In this document: positions 1 through 7,821 of the stretch, piece after piece
Numbering within the stretch: position 1 is the first letter of the stretch
How the letters are laid out: every line of letters starts with the position of its first letter
Assembly (NCBI RefSeq): GCF_030816965.1
Contig: NZ_JAUSYQ010000002.1
Coordinates: forward strand, 2,327,001-2,391,000
Direction: 5' to 3'
Length of the DNA stretch: 64,000 nt
DNA from: Streptomyces canus
GTDB lineage: Bacteria > Actinomycetota > Actinomycetes > Streptomycetales > Streptomycetaceae
Position numbers and translations under genes: made by a program
The notes under the pieces: generated by a model
Databases searched by the model: none
The model's input: the letters and a program-made list of their open reading frames with translations, nothing else
Told to the model about the DNA's origin: nothing

Positions 1-638
1 CCGTAGGGGATCTCGCAGCGCTCGGTGCGCAGTTCGGTGACGCGCTGCTCCAGGAGGTCCAGGAGCTGCTCGACCGGGACGGGGCCGGCCGACAGCTGGA
101 GGAAGGAGAGCACCTGGGGCATGGCCGAGACGACCTCGGCGACGGCGGCGGGCTCGCGGTCGGTGGGTTCCGGGGAGGCCAGGGACCAGGCGTCGAAGAG
201 GGCGACCCAGCCGCGCAGTACGGCGCTGTCGTCACGGTTCCAGGCGCGCAGCCGCCAGCCCGGGCGCGCGCTGTCGCCGTGCACCTCGATCAGACCGGCG
301 AGGCGGGCGGTGTCCCAGGCGGCGCGGACCTGAGCCACGGTCAGGCCGAGATCCCCGGCCGCGCGCCCGGCTGTCTCGTCGGAGAGGGTGCCCTTGCCGT
401 CGGAGCCCGTGCCGTCCCTGCCGGGGCCCAGGGCGCCGTCGGCCCAGCGCGCGACGCGGGCCGCGTCGGCGAGACCGGAGCGCGCCATTCTGGCCAGTTC
501 CGCGGGGGCCGGTGTGCCCTCCGGCGGGCGGGGCGCGGGGCGGCGTGGGCGCCGTTGGTTCACGGCTGAGGGGGCGGCGGCCAGGGGTCGCGGGCGGACG
601 AGTCGAAGCCTGGAGTCGCGCGGGATACGGGACGTCAC
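1..638 (-). CDS. Hypothetical protein, possible winged-helix type, 3' part beyond window
   Basis: The minus-strand frame is open from a GTG at 638 to the window edge (212 codons, no stop) with strong GC3 bias. A GGAAG sits about nine bases upstream of the GTG. The first 45 residues are basic and proline/arginine rich (likely disordered). After them comes an alternating helical region with the pattern LGLTVAQVRAAWDTARLAGLIEV followed, after a short loop, by GWRLRAW, which resembles a helix-turn-helix plus beta-wing. That resemblance is my inference. I do not recognise the family. The C-terminus lies outside the window, so length and function are open. A gene on the same strand (the hydrolase) lies 157 bp upstream. 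Confidence 0.6.
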   Translation of the reverse strand, partial: MTSRIPRDSRLRLVRPRPLAAAPSAVNQRRPRRPAPRPPEGTPAPAELARMARSGLADAARVARWADGALGPGRDGTGSDGKGTLSDETAGRAAGDLGLTVAQVRAAWDTARLAGLIEVHGDSARPGWRLRAWNRDDSAVLRGWVALFDAWSLASPEPTDREPAAVAEVVSAMPQVLSFLQLSAGPVPVEQLLDLLEQRVTELRTERCEIPY

Positions 639-795
639 GGGTGCAGTCTTCCGGTTGACGGTCCGAAAACCCAAACGGAATGCCACCGCGCGCGACGGGG
701 CGGGCCGACGCCGGGGCCACGTGGAGGGGCATACGCCGAGATCAGGCCAGTAGTACGGGCTTAAACGGAACCTGTGCGACCGGGGCGCCCGGAGG

Positions 796-1971
796 TCACA
801 TCAGGGGGGTGAGGAAACGGCGCATTGCCTCTTCGTAGCCGCTCGGGTCGGCGTTCCACATCGCCGCGTGGGGGGCCTGACGGACCGTGTGGAGGGCGAT
901 CCGGTCGGGGTGGGTGCCGGCGAGACGGCGGGAGAGGTCCCAGGGGGCGATCGTGTCGTCCGGGCCGTGGAAGATCAGGGTCGGCGGCGGGGGCCGGTCG
1001 GAGCCCGAGTCGTCGGACCGGTCCACGTGGCCGGCGTAGGGGACGGTGCGGTCCGCATACAGGCCGAAGTGGTCGCTGGGCAGTCCGGTGCGGCCCTGTG
1101 CCGCGCGCACCGCGAGCGGCAGGAGGACGCCGGGGGTGTGGCGGGCCGCAGCGAGGGCGCGCAGGGTCCGCTCCCAGCTGAGGACCGGGGAGTCGAGCAC
1201 CAGCCCCCTGACGCGGTCGCGCAGGCCCGAGTGGGCGGCGGCGCGCAGGGCCATCGTGGCGCCGGTGGACCAGCCGTGCAGGACGAGTTGGCGGGCGCCC
1301 TGACGGACGGCGAAGTCCATGGCCGCGTCCAGGTCGCGCCACTCGGTGTCGCCGAAGTGGTTCAGGCCGTCGGGCGGGCGGGGGGCGCCCGCGTCGCCGC
1401 GGTGGGCGGGGGCGAGGACCGGGAAGCGGAGGCCGTGCAGGAACTCCATGAGGTTCATGGCGTGTTCGCGGGTCGTGCCGAGGCCGTGGGCCGCGATGAC
1501 CCAGGTGTCGCGTACGCCGGGGACGAACCAGGCGGGCAGGGCGCCGAGTTCGCCCGGGATCTCGACGTCGGTGTGGTCGAGGCCGAGGACCGACTTCGGG
1601 TTGCCGACGTACACGTTCGGGGTGAGCCACACCTTGTCGCCGGGTTCCAGGGTGCCGTGGGTGACGCGTTCCAGGCGGCGGACGACGGTGTCGGCGGAGT
1701 GCGGTTCCGCGGCGAGGACGGGGCCCACGACGGCGTGGGAGGCGTCGCCTGCGAGGCCGTAGGTACCGGGGCGGAGGGCGGCGAGGTCGCGGGTGAGGGT
1801 GATACGGCCGGCGGCGATGGAGTGAACGGTGAGCCGGGGCTCACCGGGCAGCGGGCGGCCCGGTGACGCCTTCAGTCCGGCGTCGCTGGCGATCCTCCCG
1901 GCGACGATTCCGGCCGTGCCGGCCGCCAGGGCTGCGGTGACGGCAGCGGCCGTCGCTTTGACAGTACGCAC
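796..1971 (-). CDS. Alpha/beta hydrolase, membrane-anchored or secreted
   Basis: About 391 residues. The chosen start is the GTG at 1971 (VRTVKATAAAVTAALAAG...), because everything further upstream in this frame runs through a 33-bp tandem repeat and reads as low-complexity Pro/Thr/Ala. The first 30 residues form a hydrophobic signal or anchor segment. The rest is an alpha/beta hydrolase: HGLGTTR oxyanion-type turn, nucleophile elbow HGWSTGATMAL (serine in GWSTG), acid in LIFHGPDDTIAP, and a late histidine in QAPHAAMWN. This matches the serine hydrolase triad order Ser-Asp-His. The substrate is unknown; similar actinobacterial proteins are annotated only as alpha/beta hydrolases. The Shine-Dalgarno is weak (GAAAGG close to the GTG), so the start is the least certain part. 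Confidence 0.8.
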   Translation of the reverse strand: MRTVKATAAAVTAALAAGTAGIVAGRIASDAGLKASPGRPLPGEPRLTVHSIAAGRITLTRDLAALRPGTYGLAGDASHAVVGPVLAAEPHSADTVVRRLERVTHGTLEPGDKVWLTPNVYVGNPKSVLGLDHTDVEIPGELGALPAWFVPGVRDTWVIAAHGLGTTREHAMNLMEFLHGLRFPVLAPAHRGDAGAPRPPDGLNHFGDTEWRDLDAAMDFAVRQGARQLVLHGWSTGATMALRAAAHSGLRDRVRGLVLDSPVLSWERTLRALAAARHTPGVLLPLAVRAAQGRTGLPSDHFGLYADRTVPYAGHVDRSDDSGSDRPPPPTLIFHGPDDTIAPWDLSRRLAGTHPDRIALHTVRQAPHAAMWNADPSGYEEAMRRFLTPLM

Positions 1972-2040
1972 GCCTTTCAGTGTCCTGTCAGACCCGGCCG
2001 ACGGCCAGTGGGCGTGCCTCCGGCGGTTGGGCGGGGGGCC

Positions 2041-2139
2041 TGCGGTGGCCTGCGCGGGTTCGGTGGCGGTGCCTGCGGTGGCCTGCACGGGTTCGGTGGG
2101 GGCGCCTGCGGTGGCCCGTGCCGGTTCGGTGGGGGCGGG
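2041..2139. repeat. 33-bp tandem repeat, three copies
   Basis: Three consecutive 33-bp units begin at 2041, 2074 and 2107. Each starts TGCGGTGGCC and contains GGTTCGGTGG. Units 1 and 2 are nearly identical and unit 3 is diverged. On the minus strand they would read as an 11-residue unit of the type TEPAQATAG upstream of the hydrolase start, so an extended N-terminus of that protein cannot be fully excluded. Confidence 0.85.
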
Positions 2140-2145
2140 CGTTCT

Positions 2146-2166
2146 GCGCAGTTCCCCGCGCCCCTG
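2146..2166 (-). repeat. Dispersed Streptomyces repeat, copy A (inverted)
   Basis: Contains GCAGTTCCCCGCGCCCCTG, the reverse complement of the core seen at 2391 and 17420. I recall this motif (reading CAGGGGCGCGGGGAACTGC) as very common between genes in Streptomyces genomes. Confidence 0.7.
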
Positions 2167-2390
2167 AATGCCTGCGGCGCAGCTGCGGCCCCGGTGGGGG
2201 CGGGTGCAGCGCGTGCAGGTGTGTGGGGGGCGGGCCGGGGTGGGGGTATCCGTCCTCGGTCCGGCGGTTGCTGTCGATCGAGATGTCCTCAGTAACGGAC
2301 GCCGGCCACTGCGGGCGGACACCCCCACCCCGTCCCCTCAACGCCATACGCGGCTACCGGCCCGTCGTGGCGTGGGTGACTGCACCTCCC

Positions 2391-2431
2391 CAGGGGCGCG
2401 GGGAACTGCGCGACCAGCCACAACGGGCCCG
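2391..2431 (+). repeat. Dispersed Streptomyces repeat, copy B
   Basis: Starts CAGGGGCGCGGGGAACTGCG and continues through GACCAGCC and ACGGGCCCGCA. It matches the copy inside cobB at 17420-17463 almost base for base. Together with copy A it forms a widely spaced inverted pair. Confidence 0.8.
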
Positions 2432-2476
2432 CACCCGCCCGTCAACCCGACCCGGCACCCCCAATAGGCGCCCCAT

Positions 2477-3211
2477 TCAAGCCCCGCGCTGCCCGTACCC
2501 CCGCAACCGCTCCCCCGCCTCCGCCACCTGTTCCTCCGTCAGCAGGTTCGGGGTCAGGCCCGGTACCGCGCGGGCCGTCAGCCACAGGTGGCACATCCAT
2601 TCCAGTTGGGCGGTGCGGTCGTAGGCCTGGGCGAGGGTGCTGCCGTAGGCGATCGTGCCGTGGTTCTGGAGGAGGCAGGCGGAGCGGTCGGCGAGGGCGT
2701 GGAGCATGTTCTCGGCCAACTCGTCGGTGCCGTAGGTGGCATAGGGGGCAACCCGGACGGCGCCGCCGAGCGCGCCGGTCATGTAGTGGATCGCGGGGAG
2801 CTCGGGCACCAGCGTGGAGACGGCCGTGGCGTGCACCGCGTGGGTGTGGACGACCGCGCGGGCGTCGGTGCTGCGGTAGACGGCGAGATGCATGGGGAGT
2901 TCGCTCGTCGGGACCAGGCTGCCGAGGACCTGTCGGCCGTCGAGGTCGACGCCCGTCACGTCGTGGGGCGTGAGGCGGTCGTAGGGGACGCCCGAGGGCG
3001 TGACCAGGACCGTGCCCGCGACGCGCACCGAGACGTTGCCGGAGGTTCCGACGACCAGTCCGTCGGACACCGTCCGGCGAGCGGTGTCGACCAACTCCCC
3101 CCAGGCGTCCGCCTCCTCGGCACGCACACCCCGCCGCCCCGACTCGAGCGCATCCTGCGCGCCGTCCCCGACACCCCGTACGTCCCGTGGATCCCACCGT
3201 TCCTCAGCCAT
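2477..3211 (-). CDS. Class II aldolase/adducin family protein (fuculose-phosphate aldolase-like)
   Basis: 244 residues from the ATG at 3211. Family signatures: the SGNVSVR phosphate-binding loop, the zinc-ligand HTHAVHA motif (two His of the metal site), a further His in LLQNHGTIAYG, and PMHLAVYR before the metal site. Class II aldolases cleave or form sugar phosphates through a Zn-bound enediolate, and this length is normal for L-fuculose-1-phosphate or ribulose-phosphate aldolases. The true substrate cannot be read from sequence. The N-terminal 30 residues are charged and poorly conserved. It is divergent from the lysozyme remnant, with 193 bp between the two starts. Confidence 0.88.
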   Translation of the reverse strand: MAEERWDPRDVRGVGDGAQDALESGRRGVRAEEADAWGELVDTARRTVSDGLVVGTSGNVSVRVAGTVLVTPSGVPYDRLTPHDVTGVDLDGRQVLGSLVPTSELPMHLAVYRSTDARAVVHTHAVHATAVSTLVPELPAIHYMTGALGGAVRVAPYATYGTDELAENMLHALADRSACLLQNHGTIAYGSTLAQAYDRTAQLEWMCHLWLTARAVPGLTPNLLTEEQVAEAGERLRGYGQRGA

Positions 3212-3764
3212 GCCGCGATCCTGCCAGCCGTGGCGCCCGATCGCCTCGGACCGGGGCACTGTAGGGCGCGCGCCCGAGCTCCGAAAGGGCGCAAATCCGC
3301 ATACGCGCCCCTCTCTCATGGCTTGGCCGGAGATCGCCCGCAATCCGAGGGTCTTCCAGTAATCTCTGGGCTTTGTCGTGCACGACGCCATTCCGGGGGG
3401 ACACATGGCCCGTGATCGCAAGCCTGCCCGTCACCGAACCCGCGCCCTGGCCGTGTCCGTGGCCACGCTCACCGTGGGAGGCATGGCGCTCGCCGGGACA
3501 CCCGCCTCGGCGGCGAGCCCGCCCAAGGGGCTGACAACTGCTGGGCAATCCTTCAGTGCGTCTCAGCTCCTCTCGACTTGTGTCGTGATGGCGTGACGTT
3601 CCCCGACTGGGACTGTGCGTCATGGCGTGCCCAGCCTGGTAGGGGCCCGGGTCTTTGCCTACCCGGACGGAAACGGGTGTTCCCTCATCGAATACGTGAC
3701 CTTTGCGAGCGGTGCTCGTTGGGTGCGGTGAGGGGATCTTCGAAGCGGGGGGTGAGGCTGCCGA

Positions 3765-5228
3765 GTGAGCGGAAAGTTCCGGCCGCAGCCAGGCCGTGTC
3801 GTGCAGGCCTACAAGTTCGCTCTCGACCCCAACGCCAGGCAGGAGCGGGCGCTGCGCTCGCATTGCGGTGCCGCCCGCGCCGCCTACAACTGGGCCGTGT
3901 CCTGGGTGACCGCCTCGTGGTGGCAACGCAAGGCGGAAGCCTCGTACGGCATCGGTGAGGAGGAGTTGACGCCGTGGCGGTCGTGGTCGCTGCCCGCGCT
4001 GCGCAGGGAGTTCAACAGGGCGAAGACCACCGACCCGAGATTCGCCGACTGGTGGGCGGAGAATTCCAAGGAGGCCTACAGCACCGGGCTCGCGAACGCG
4101 GCTGCCGCGTTCGACAACTACGCCAAGTCCAAGCAGGGCAAACGCAAGGGCGCCAGGGTGGGTGTCCCGCGCCGGAAGCCGAAGCGGAAAGCCCGCCTGG
4201 CCTGCCGGTTCACCACCGGTACGATCCGCATCGAGCCGGACGGCCGGCATGTCACCCTGCCCCGGCTGGGCACGATCCGAACCCACGAACCCACGGCCAA
4301 GCTCCTGGCCCGCCTCCGGGCCGGAACGGCGCGCGTCCTGTCCGCAGCCGTCCGGCACGAGCGCGGGCGCTGGTTCGTCTCCTTCCAGGTCGAGACCACC
4401 CGGGAGATCACCCGCATCGACCGGCCGGACAGTGCGGTCGGGATCGACTTGGGTGTGAAACACCTGGCGGTCCTGGCCGACAGCTCCGGCGAGATCCGCT
4501 ACGAGCCGAACCCGAAGCACCTGGACGGCGCCCTCAAACTGCTGCGGTTCCATTCCCGCCGGGCCTCCCGACGGCAGGGACCGGATCGCAGGACCGGCCA
4601 GAAGCCGTCGAAACGATGGGAGAAGGCCAACGCCGAGCGCAACAAGATCCACCACCGGGTGGCGAACCTGCGCACGGACGCACTGCACAAACTCACCACC
4701 CACGTACGCGCCGAGTACGGCACCGTGGTGGTCGAAGACCTCAACGTCGCCGGAATGCTCCGCAACAAACGGCTCGCCCGCCGAGTGGCCGATGCCGGAT
4801 TCGGGGAGATCCGGCGCCAGCTCACCTACAAGGGCCGACGCAACGGCTGCCGCACCCTCGTGGCCAGCCGCTGGTACCCCTCCTCCAAGACCTGCTCGAA
4901 CTGCGGCGCAACGAAAGCCAAGCTGCCGCTGCACGTCCGAGTCTTTGACTGCGACGAGTGCCCGCTTGTGATGGACCGGGACGAGAACGCAGCCCGCAAC
5001 CTGGTCGCCCTCGCGGCGGCCTGCACCACTGGTACCGGAGTGGCCGGAGACCAGGGCGCCGACACGGCGCCGAAGCCCCGTGGAGCCGACCGTAAGACCC
5101 GCCGCCAACGCCCCGACCAGAACACCGGCCGAGGCGGGCGGGCAGGTGGCGCAACCCTGCCGCACCAGCGGCAGAAGGAAACGGGAGACCGTCGTCAGGA
5201 CACCGAAGCGCACCCCACGCTCTGGTGA
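3765..5228 (+). CDS. tnpB: TnpB, IS605-family RNA-guided nuclease (OrfB)
   Basis: 487 residues from the GTG at 3765. The RuvC-like nuclease residues appear intact: Asp228 in VGIDLGVKH, Glu324 in VVVEDLNVAGM, Asp406 in MDRDENAARN. The zinc ribbon is complete (CSNC at 377-380, CDEC at 396-399). The N-terminal helix-turn-helix/wedge begins VVQAYKFALDPN, which is standard. TnpB proteins are known to be programmed by a right-end transcript (omega/reRNA) overlapping the tnpB 3' end. The C-terminal 75 residues are basic and low complexity, and that stretch probably also serves as RNA and right-end sequence. It is catalytically plausible, unlike the second copy at 36.9 kb. Confidence 0.9.
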   Translation: MSGKFRPQPGRVVQAYKFALDPNARQERALRSHCGAARAAYNWAVSWVTASWWQRKAEASYGIGEEELTPWRSWSLPALRREFNRAKTTDPRFADWWAENSKEAYSTGLANAAAAFDNYAKSKQGKRKGARVGVPRRKPKRKARLACRFTTGTIRIEPDGRHVTLPRLGTIRTHEPTAKLLARLRAGTARVLSAAVRHERGRWFVSFQVETTREITRIDRPDSAVGIDLGVKHLAVLADSSGEIRYEPNPKHLDGALKLLRFHSRRASRRQGPDRRTGQKPSKRWEKANAERNKIHHRVANLRTDALHKLTTHVRAEYGTVVVEDLNVAGMLRNKRLARRVADAGFGEIRRQLTYKGRRNGCRTLVASRWYPSSKTCSNCGATKAKLPLHVRVFDCDECPLVMDRDENAARNLVALAAACTTGTGVAGDQGADTAPKPRGADRKTRRQRPDQNTGRGGRAGGATLPHQRQKETGDRRQDTEAHPTLW

Positions 5229-5263
5229 CACCGCCACGGACCTTCCAGACAGAAATGCCTGGA

Positions 5264-5292
5264 TTACTGAGAGTCGCTGAGACTCTGAGTAA
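5264..5292 (+). repeat. Right-end hairpin of the IS
   Basis: TTACTGAGAGTC and GACTCTGAGTAA pair with one mismatch around the loop GCTGA. This is the subterminal hairpin expected at an IS200/IS605 right end, and it may be the 3' end of the guide RNA scaffold. The lysozyme frame resumes within four bases of it. Confidence 0.75.
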
Positions 5293-5892
5293 CGGCACGA
5301 CGTCTCGTCGCACCAGAAGAACGTCGACTGGCACAAGGCCAGGGCCAAGGGCGCCAAGTTCGTCTACGTCAAGGCGACCGAGTCGCAGGCCGCGTACTTC
5401 GTGCGCAACGGCGGCGCCTGGTCCGCGGACGGCCGGACCCTGCCGCCCGCGCTCGACATCGAGTACAACCCGTACGACAAGAAGCACAAGTGCTACAGCA
5501 TTACCGAGGCGCAGTTGGTCGGCTGGATCACGTCCTTCAGCAACGAGGTGAAGCGGCTCACCGGCCGCCGCCCGGTGATCTACACGACCGCCCACTGGTG
5601 GAACACGTGCACGGGTGGCAGCGGCGCCTTCGCCTCCGACCACGCGCTGTGGGTGGCCCGCTACAACGCTGCGGACGCGGGAACACTGCCCGCCGGATGG
5701 TCGTACTGGACGATCTGGCAGTACGACAACAGCGGCAGCCTGCCGGGTGACCAGAATCTCTTCAACGGGTCGGCGAATCAGCTGAGGAGGTTCGCCAGGG
5801 GGGCGTAGCCGTGGGGCGCACGGGTCGCGCGGGGGCCGCGAGGTCCGGCAAAGCCATAGCAGAAGATTCCGGTCACCGTGCGGCCCGCCTCA

Positions 5893-5914
5893 GTTCACCT
5901 TCCGTTCATCCAGG
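5893..5914 (+). promoter_or_regulatory. PHO box (PhoP direct repeats) upstream of pit
   Basis: Two adjacent 11-bp units, GTTCACCTTCC and GTTCATCCAGG, followed by a degenerate GTTACCTACG. This is the Streptomyces PhoP-binding direct-repeat pattern (GTTCACC plus four bases). It lies 48 bp before the pit start. In S. coelicolor the homologous pitH2 gene is reported to be PhoP controlled, so phosphate-starvation regulation is likely here. Confidence 0.85.
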
Positions 5915-5961
5915 TTACCTACGTTCGACGGGCCAATGACCTCGAACGATTGCCTGGGTAA

Positions 5962-7200
5962 ATGGAAAACTTCTCGCTGATCCTCGCGATTGTGGTGGTA
6001 ACCGCACTCGCGTTCGATTTCACGAACGGTTTTCACGACACCGCCAACGCGATGGCCACCACCATCTCGACCGGTGCACTCAAGCCCAAGGTCGCGGTGG
6101 CCATGTCCGCCGTACTCAACCTTGTGGGCGCTTTCCTCTCGGTGGAGGTCGCCAACACGATCTCCAAGGGTCTCGTCGACGAGACCGGCATCCGTCCCGA
6201 GGTCATCTTCGCCGCCTTGGTCGGCGCGATCCTCTGGAACTTGCTGACCTGGCTGGTGGGCCTGCCCTCCAGTTCCTCGCACGCCCTCATGGGCGGTCTG
6301 ATCGGCGCCACCATCGCCTCGGCGGGCATGGGCGCGGTCCACGGTGACGCGCTCATCACCAAGGTCCTGATCCCGGCGATCGCGGCGCCGATCGTCGCGG
6401 GAGTCGCCGCCATGCTGGCCACCCGGCTCTCCTACAGCCTGGGCAAGAAGGCCGACGGCAAGGCCGCCGCGAAGGGCTACCGCACCGGCCAGATCGCCTC
6501 GGCCGGCCTGGTCTCGCTGGCCCACGGCACCAACGACGCGCAGAAGACGATGGGCATCATCACCCTCGCCCTGGTCGCCGGCGGCGTCGTCGCGCCCGAC
6601 TCCGACCCGCCCACCTGGGTCATCCTCTCGGCGGGTCTCGCCATCGCGCTCGGCACCTACCTCGGCGGCTGGCGCATCATCCGCACGATGGGTAAGGGCC
6701 TGACCGACCTCCAGCCGCAGCAGGGCTTCGCCGCCCAGACCAGCGCGGCCACCGTCATCCTGGCCTCGTCGCACCTCGGCTTCTCCCTCTCCACCACGCA
6801 CTCCGTCTCCGGTTCGGTGATGGGCGCCGGCCTCGGCCGCAAGGGCGGCGTCGTCCGCTGGTCCACGGCCACCCGCATGTTCGTCGCCTGGGGCCTGACG
6901 CTCCCGGCGGCGGCCCTGGTGGGCGCCCTGGCCGAGTCGGTCACGGACCTCGGCGACTGGGGTACGGCGGTCGTGGCGGTCTTCCTCGTCGCCTCCAGCG
7001 CGGCGATCTGGAAGATCTCGCGGCGCGAGGTCGTGGACGCGTCCAACGTCAACCACACCGACGAGCCGGCCGGCGTGGTGACCACGGCGATCGCCGCCGT
7101 GACCCCGCCGCCCGCGGTCACGGTGACCGAGGCCCTCACCGCCACGATCCCGGCCCCGCCCGCCACGACGGAGCCGGCCGCCCCGCCGGCCGCCGTCTGA
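5962..7200 (+). CDS. pit: Low-affinity inorganic phosphate transporter, PiT family
   Basis: 412 residues with about ten membrane segments. Both copies of the PiT signature are present: FTNGFHDTANAMAT near residues 20-34 and GTNDAQKTMG at about 189-198, together with PSSSSHALMGG and the mirrored STTHSVSGSVMG. These proteins carry metal-phosphate with protons across the cytoplasmic membrane. The C-terminal 60 residues are a cytosolic Ala/Pro/Thr tail. There is no clear Shine-Dalgarno before the ATG (GCCTGGGTAA). The PHO box upstream implies control by PhoP. It is followed at 26 bp by a small membrane gene, probably co-transcribed. Confidence 0.94.
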   Translation: MENFSLILAIVVVTALAFDFTNGFHDTANAMATTISTGALKPKVAVAMSAVLNLVGAFLSVEVANTISKGLVDETGIRPEVIFAALVGAILWNLLTWLVGLPSSSSHALMGGLIGATIASAGMGAVHGDALITKVLIPAIAAPIVAGVAAMLATRLSYSLGKKADGKAAAKGYRTGQIASAGLVSLAHGTNDAQKTMGIITLALVAGGVVAPDSDPPTWVILSAGLAIALGTYLGGWRIIRTMGKGLTDLQPQQGFAAQTSAATVILASSHLGFSLSTTHSVSGSVMGAGLGRKGGVVRWSTATRMFVAWGLTLPAAALVGALAESVTDLGDWGTAVVAVFLVASSAAIWKISRREVVDASNVNHTDEPAGVVTTAIAAVTPPPAVTVTEALTATIPAPPATTEPAAPPAAV

Positions 7201-7226
7201 GCCCGCAGTACTAAGGAAGCCTCACC

Positions 7227-7448
7227 ATGAAGATCGACTGGGAAGCACTCGGCTCCGTCTTCGGCGTCAGCCTCGTCGTCACCGTGGGCCTCGTGGCCCT
7301 GTTCACCCTCGGCATCATGGGCCTGTCCCGCCAGGAACGGGCCACCGCCCAGGGCGACTCGGCCGCCCTCGCGGTCACCGGCGCCTACGCCTGCTTCGCG
7401 GCGTGCGCGGCGGCGGTGGCGTACGGGATCTATCTGATCGTGGCCTGA
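7227..7448 (+). CDS. Small two-helix membrane protein next to pit
   Basis: 73 residues: a first transmembrane segment (VFGVSLVVTVGLVALFTLGIMGL), a short charged loop with RQERATAQGD, and a second segment (AYACFAACAAAVAYGIYLIVA). A good ribosome site (AAGGAAG) precedes the ATG. I recall a short protein of this type directly behind pit in other streptomycetes. No function is known. Its fixed position suggests it accompanies or modulates the transporter (inference). The operon ends in the perfect hairpin just downstream. Confidence 0.8.
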   Translation: MKIDWEALGSVFGVSLVVTVGLVALFTLGIMGLSRQERATAQGDSAALAVTGAYACFAACAAAVAYGIYLIVA

Positions 7449-7465
7449 CGGCACCGGTCCCTCGA

Positions 7466-7510
7466 CGGCCGGGAGGGTACGGAACTCAAGGTTCCGTACC
7501 CTCCCGGCCG
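7466..7510 (+). terminator. Perfect 20-bp stem-loop terminator
   Basis: The arm at 7466-7485 (CGGCCGGGAGGGTACGGAAC) is perfectly complementary to 7491-7510, with the 5-base loop TCAAG. It starts 18 bp after the stop of the small membrane gene and isolates the pit operon from the cob riboswitch leader. No U-run follows, which is normal for Streptomyces terminators. Confidence 0.9.
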
Positions 7511-7584
7511 TTCTGTCGCCCCGGTCCGCTGTCCCGCCGGACCGGCGATGTGGGGTTCTGCACACTCCCCCGCCGCAGGTCAGA

Positions 7585-7735
7585 AGCAAGTTGACGGCTC
7601 TCGAAGGGCCGTGGTGGACTGCCGGAGCCATATACGGCGGCAGAAGAGGAAGCCGGTGCGAATCCGGCGCGGTCCCGCCACTGTCACCGGGGTAGGTAGC
7701 CCCGGGAGCCAGGAACTCTCGCCGCCGGTCTCGTC
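7585..7735 (+). promoter_or_regulatory. Cobalamin riboswitch
   Basis: The diagnostic elements are in order: a CTGCCG...CGGCAG arm, then GAGGAAGCCGGTGCGAATCC with its small CCGG-CCGG stem, GCGGTCCCGCCACTGT (the most conserved core), a CCGGGG...CCCCGG stem, and the B12-box remnant GAGCCAGGAACTC. These are the conserved core of adenosylcobalamin-sensing riboswitches. Edges are approximate. It lies about 100 nt upstream of cobD and should lower cob expression when cobalamin is plentiful. Confidence 0.93.
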
Positions 7736-7821
7736 GAACCAGGGCGTGGACACCCTGAGTGAGGACATGACGCGATGCTCGCCTGCCGATCCACCCGCAG
7801 TACCAGGCACGTGAACGACCC

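Larger units (their letters stand above)
1972..2476. other. 505-bp intergenic stretch rich in repeats
   Basis: No convincing gene. The stretch separates the aldolase 3' end from the hydrolase 5' end (both minus strand). It holds a 33-bp triplicated repeat (2041-2139) and two copies, in opposite orientation, of a dispersed Streptomyces repeat (2146-2166 and 2391-2431). No promoter could be assigned with confidence. Confidence 0.6.
3531..5293 (+). mobile_element. IS200/IS605-group element (IS1341-like, tnpB only)
   Basis: Boundaries are inferred from the break in the lysozyme reading frame; one to three bases on each side are ambiguous. Contents: about 234 bp of left end, tnpB, and a 66-bp right end. 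No tnpA (Y1 transposase) is present, so mobilisation would need a helper in trans. The right end folds into a 12-bp imperfect hairpin (5264-5292). The left end has only a short stem at 3574-3585. No target duplication is seen, as expected for this family. Confidence 0.8.
3405..5808 (+). pseudogene. GH25 lysozyme gene split by an IS insertion and carrying an internal deletion
   Basis: The 5' piece (3405-3530, ATG after GGGGGG) encodes a Tat/Sec-like signal peptide ending TPASAASPPKG. The 3' piece resumes at 5296 with HDVSSHQKNVDW, typical of the start of GH25 N-acetylmuramidases, and runs to the TAG at 5808. The catalytic DxE is present (ALDIEYN). Joining codon 3528-3530 to codon 5296 restores KG-HDVSSHQ, so the IS lies exactly between them. 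In addition KATES passes directly into QAAYFVRNGG. Intact GH25 enzymes have about 35-40 more residues here (the PYF...GAYHF strand and helix), so there is also an in-frame deletion. The gene is dead for two reasons. The ancestral role would have been secreted peptidoglycan hydrolysis. Confidence 0.85.

Noticed and set aside
1972..2328. N-terminal extension of the hydrolase of about 119 residues from an ATG at 2328
   Set aside because: The extension is low-complexity Pro/Thr/Arg translated from tandem and dispersed repeats, followed by a normal signal-like start at the GTG 1971. Kept only as a remote possibility.
3531..3764. A tnpA (Y1 transposase) gene in the left part of the first IS
   Set aside because: Only 234 bp remain and no frame shows the HUH/Tyr motifs; short frames there have no coding bias.
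3204..5357. 717-residue minus-strand frame antisense to tnpB
   Set aside because: Low-complexity shadow of tnpB extending through unrelated flanks; no recognisable domain.
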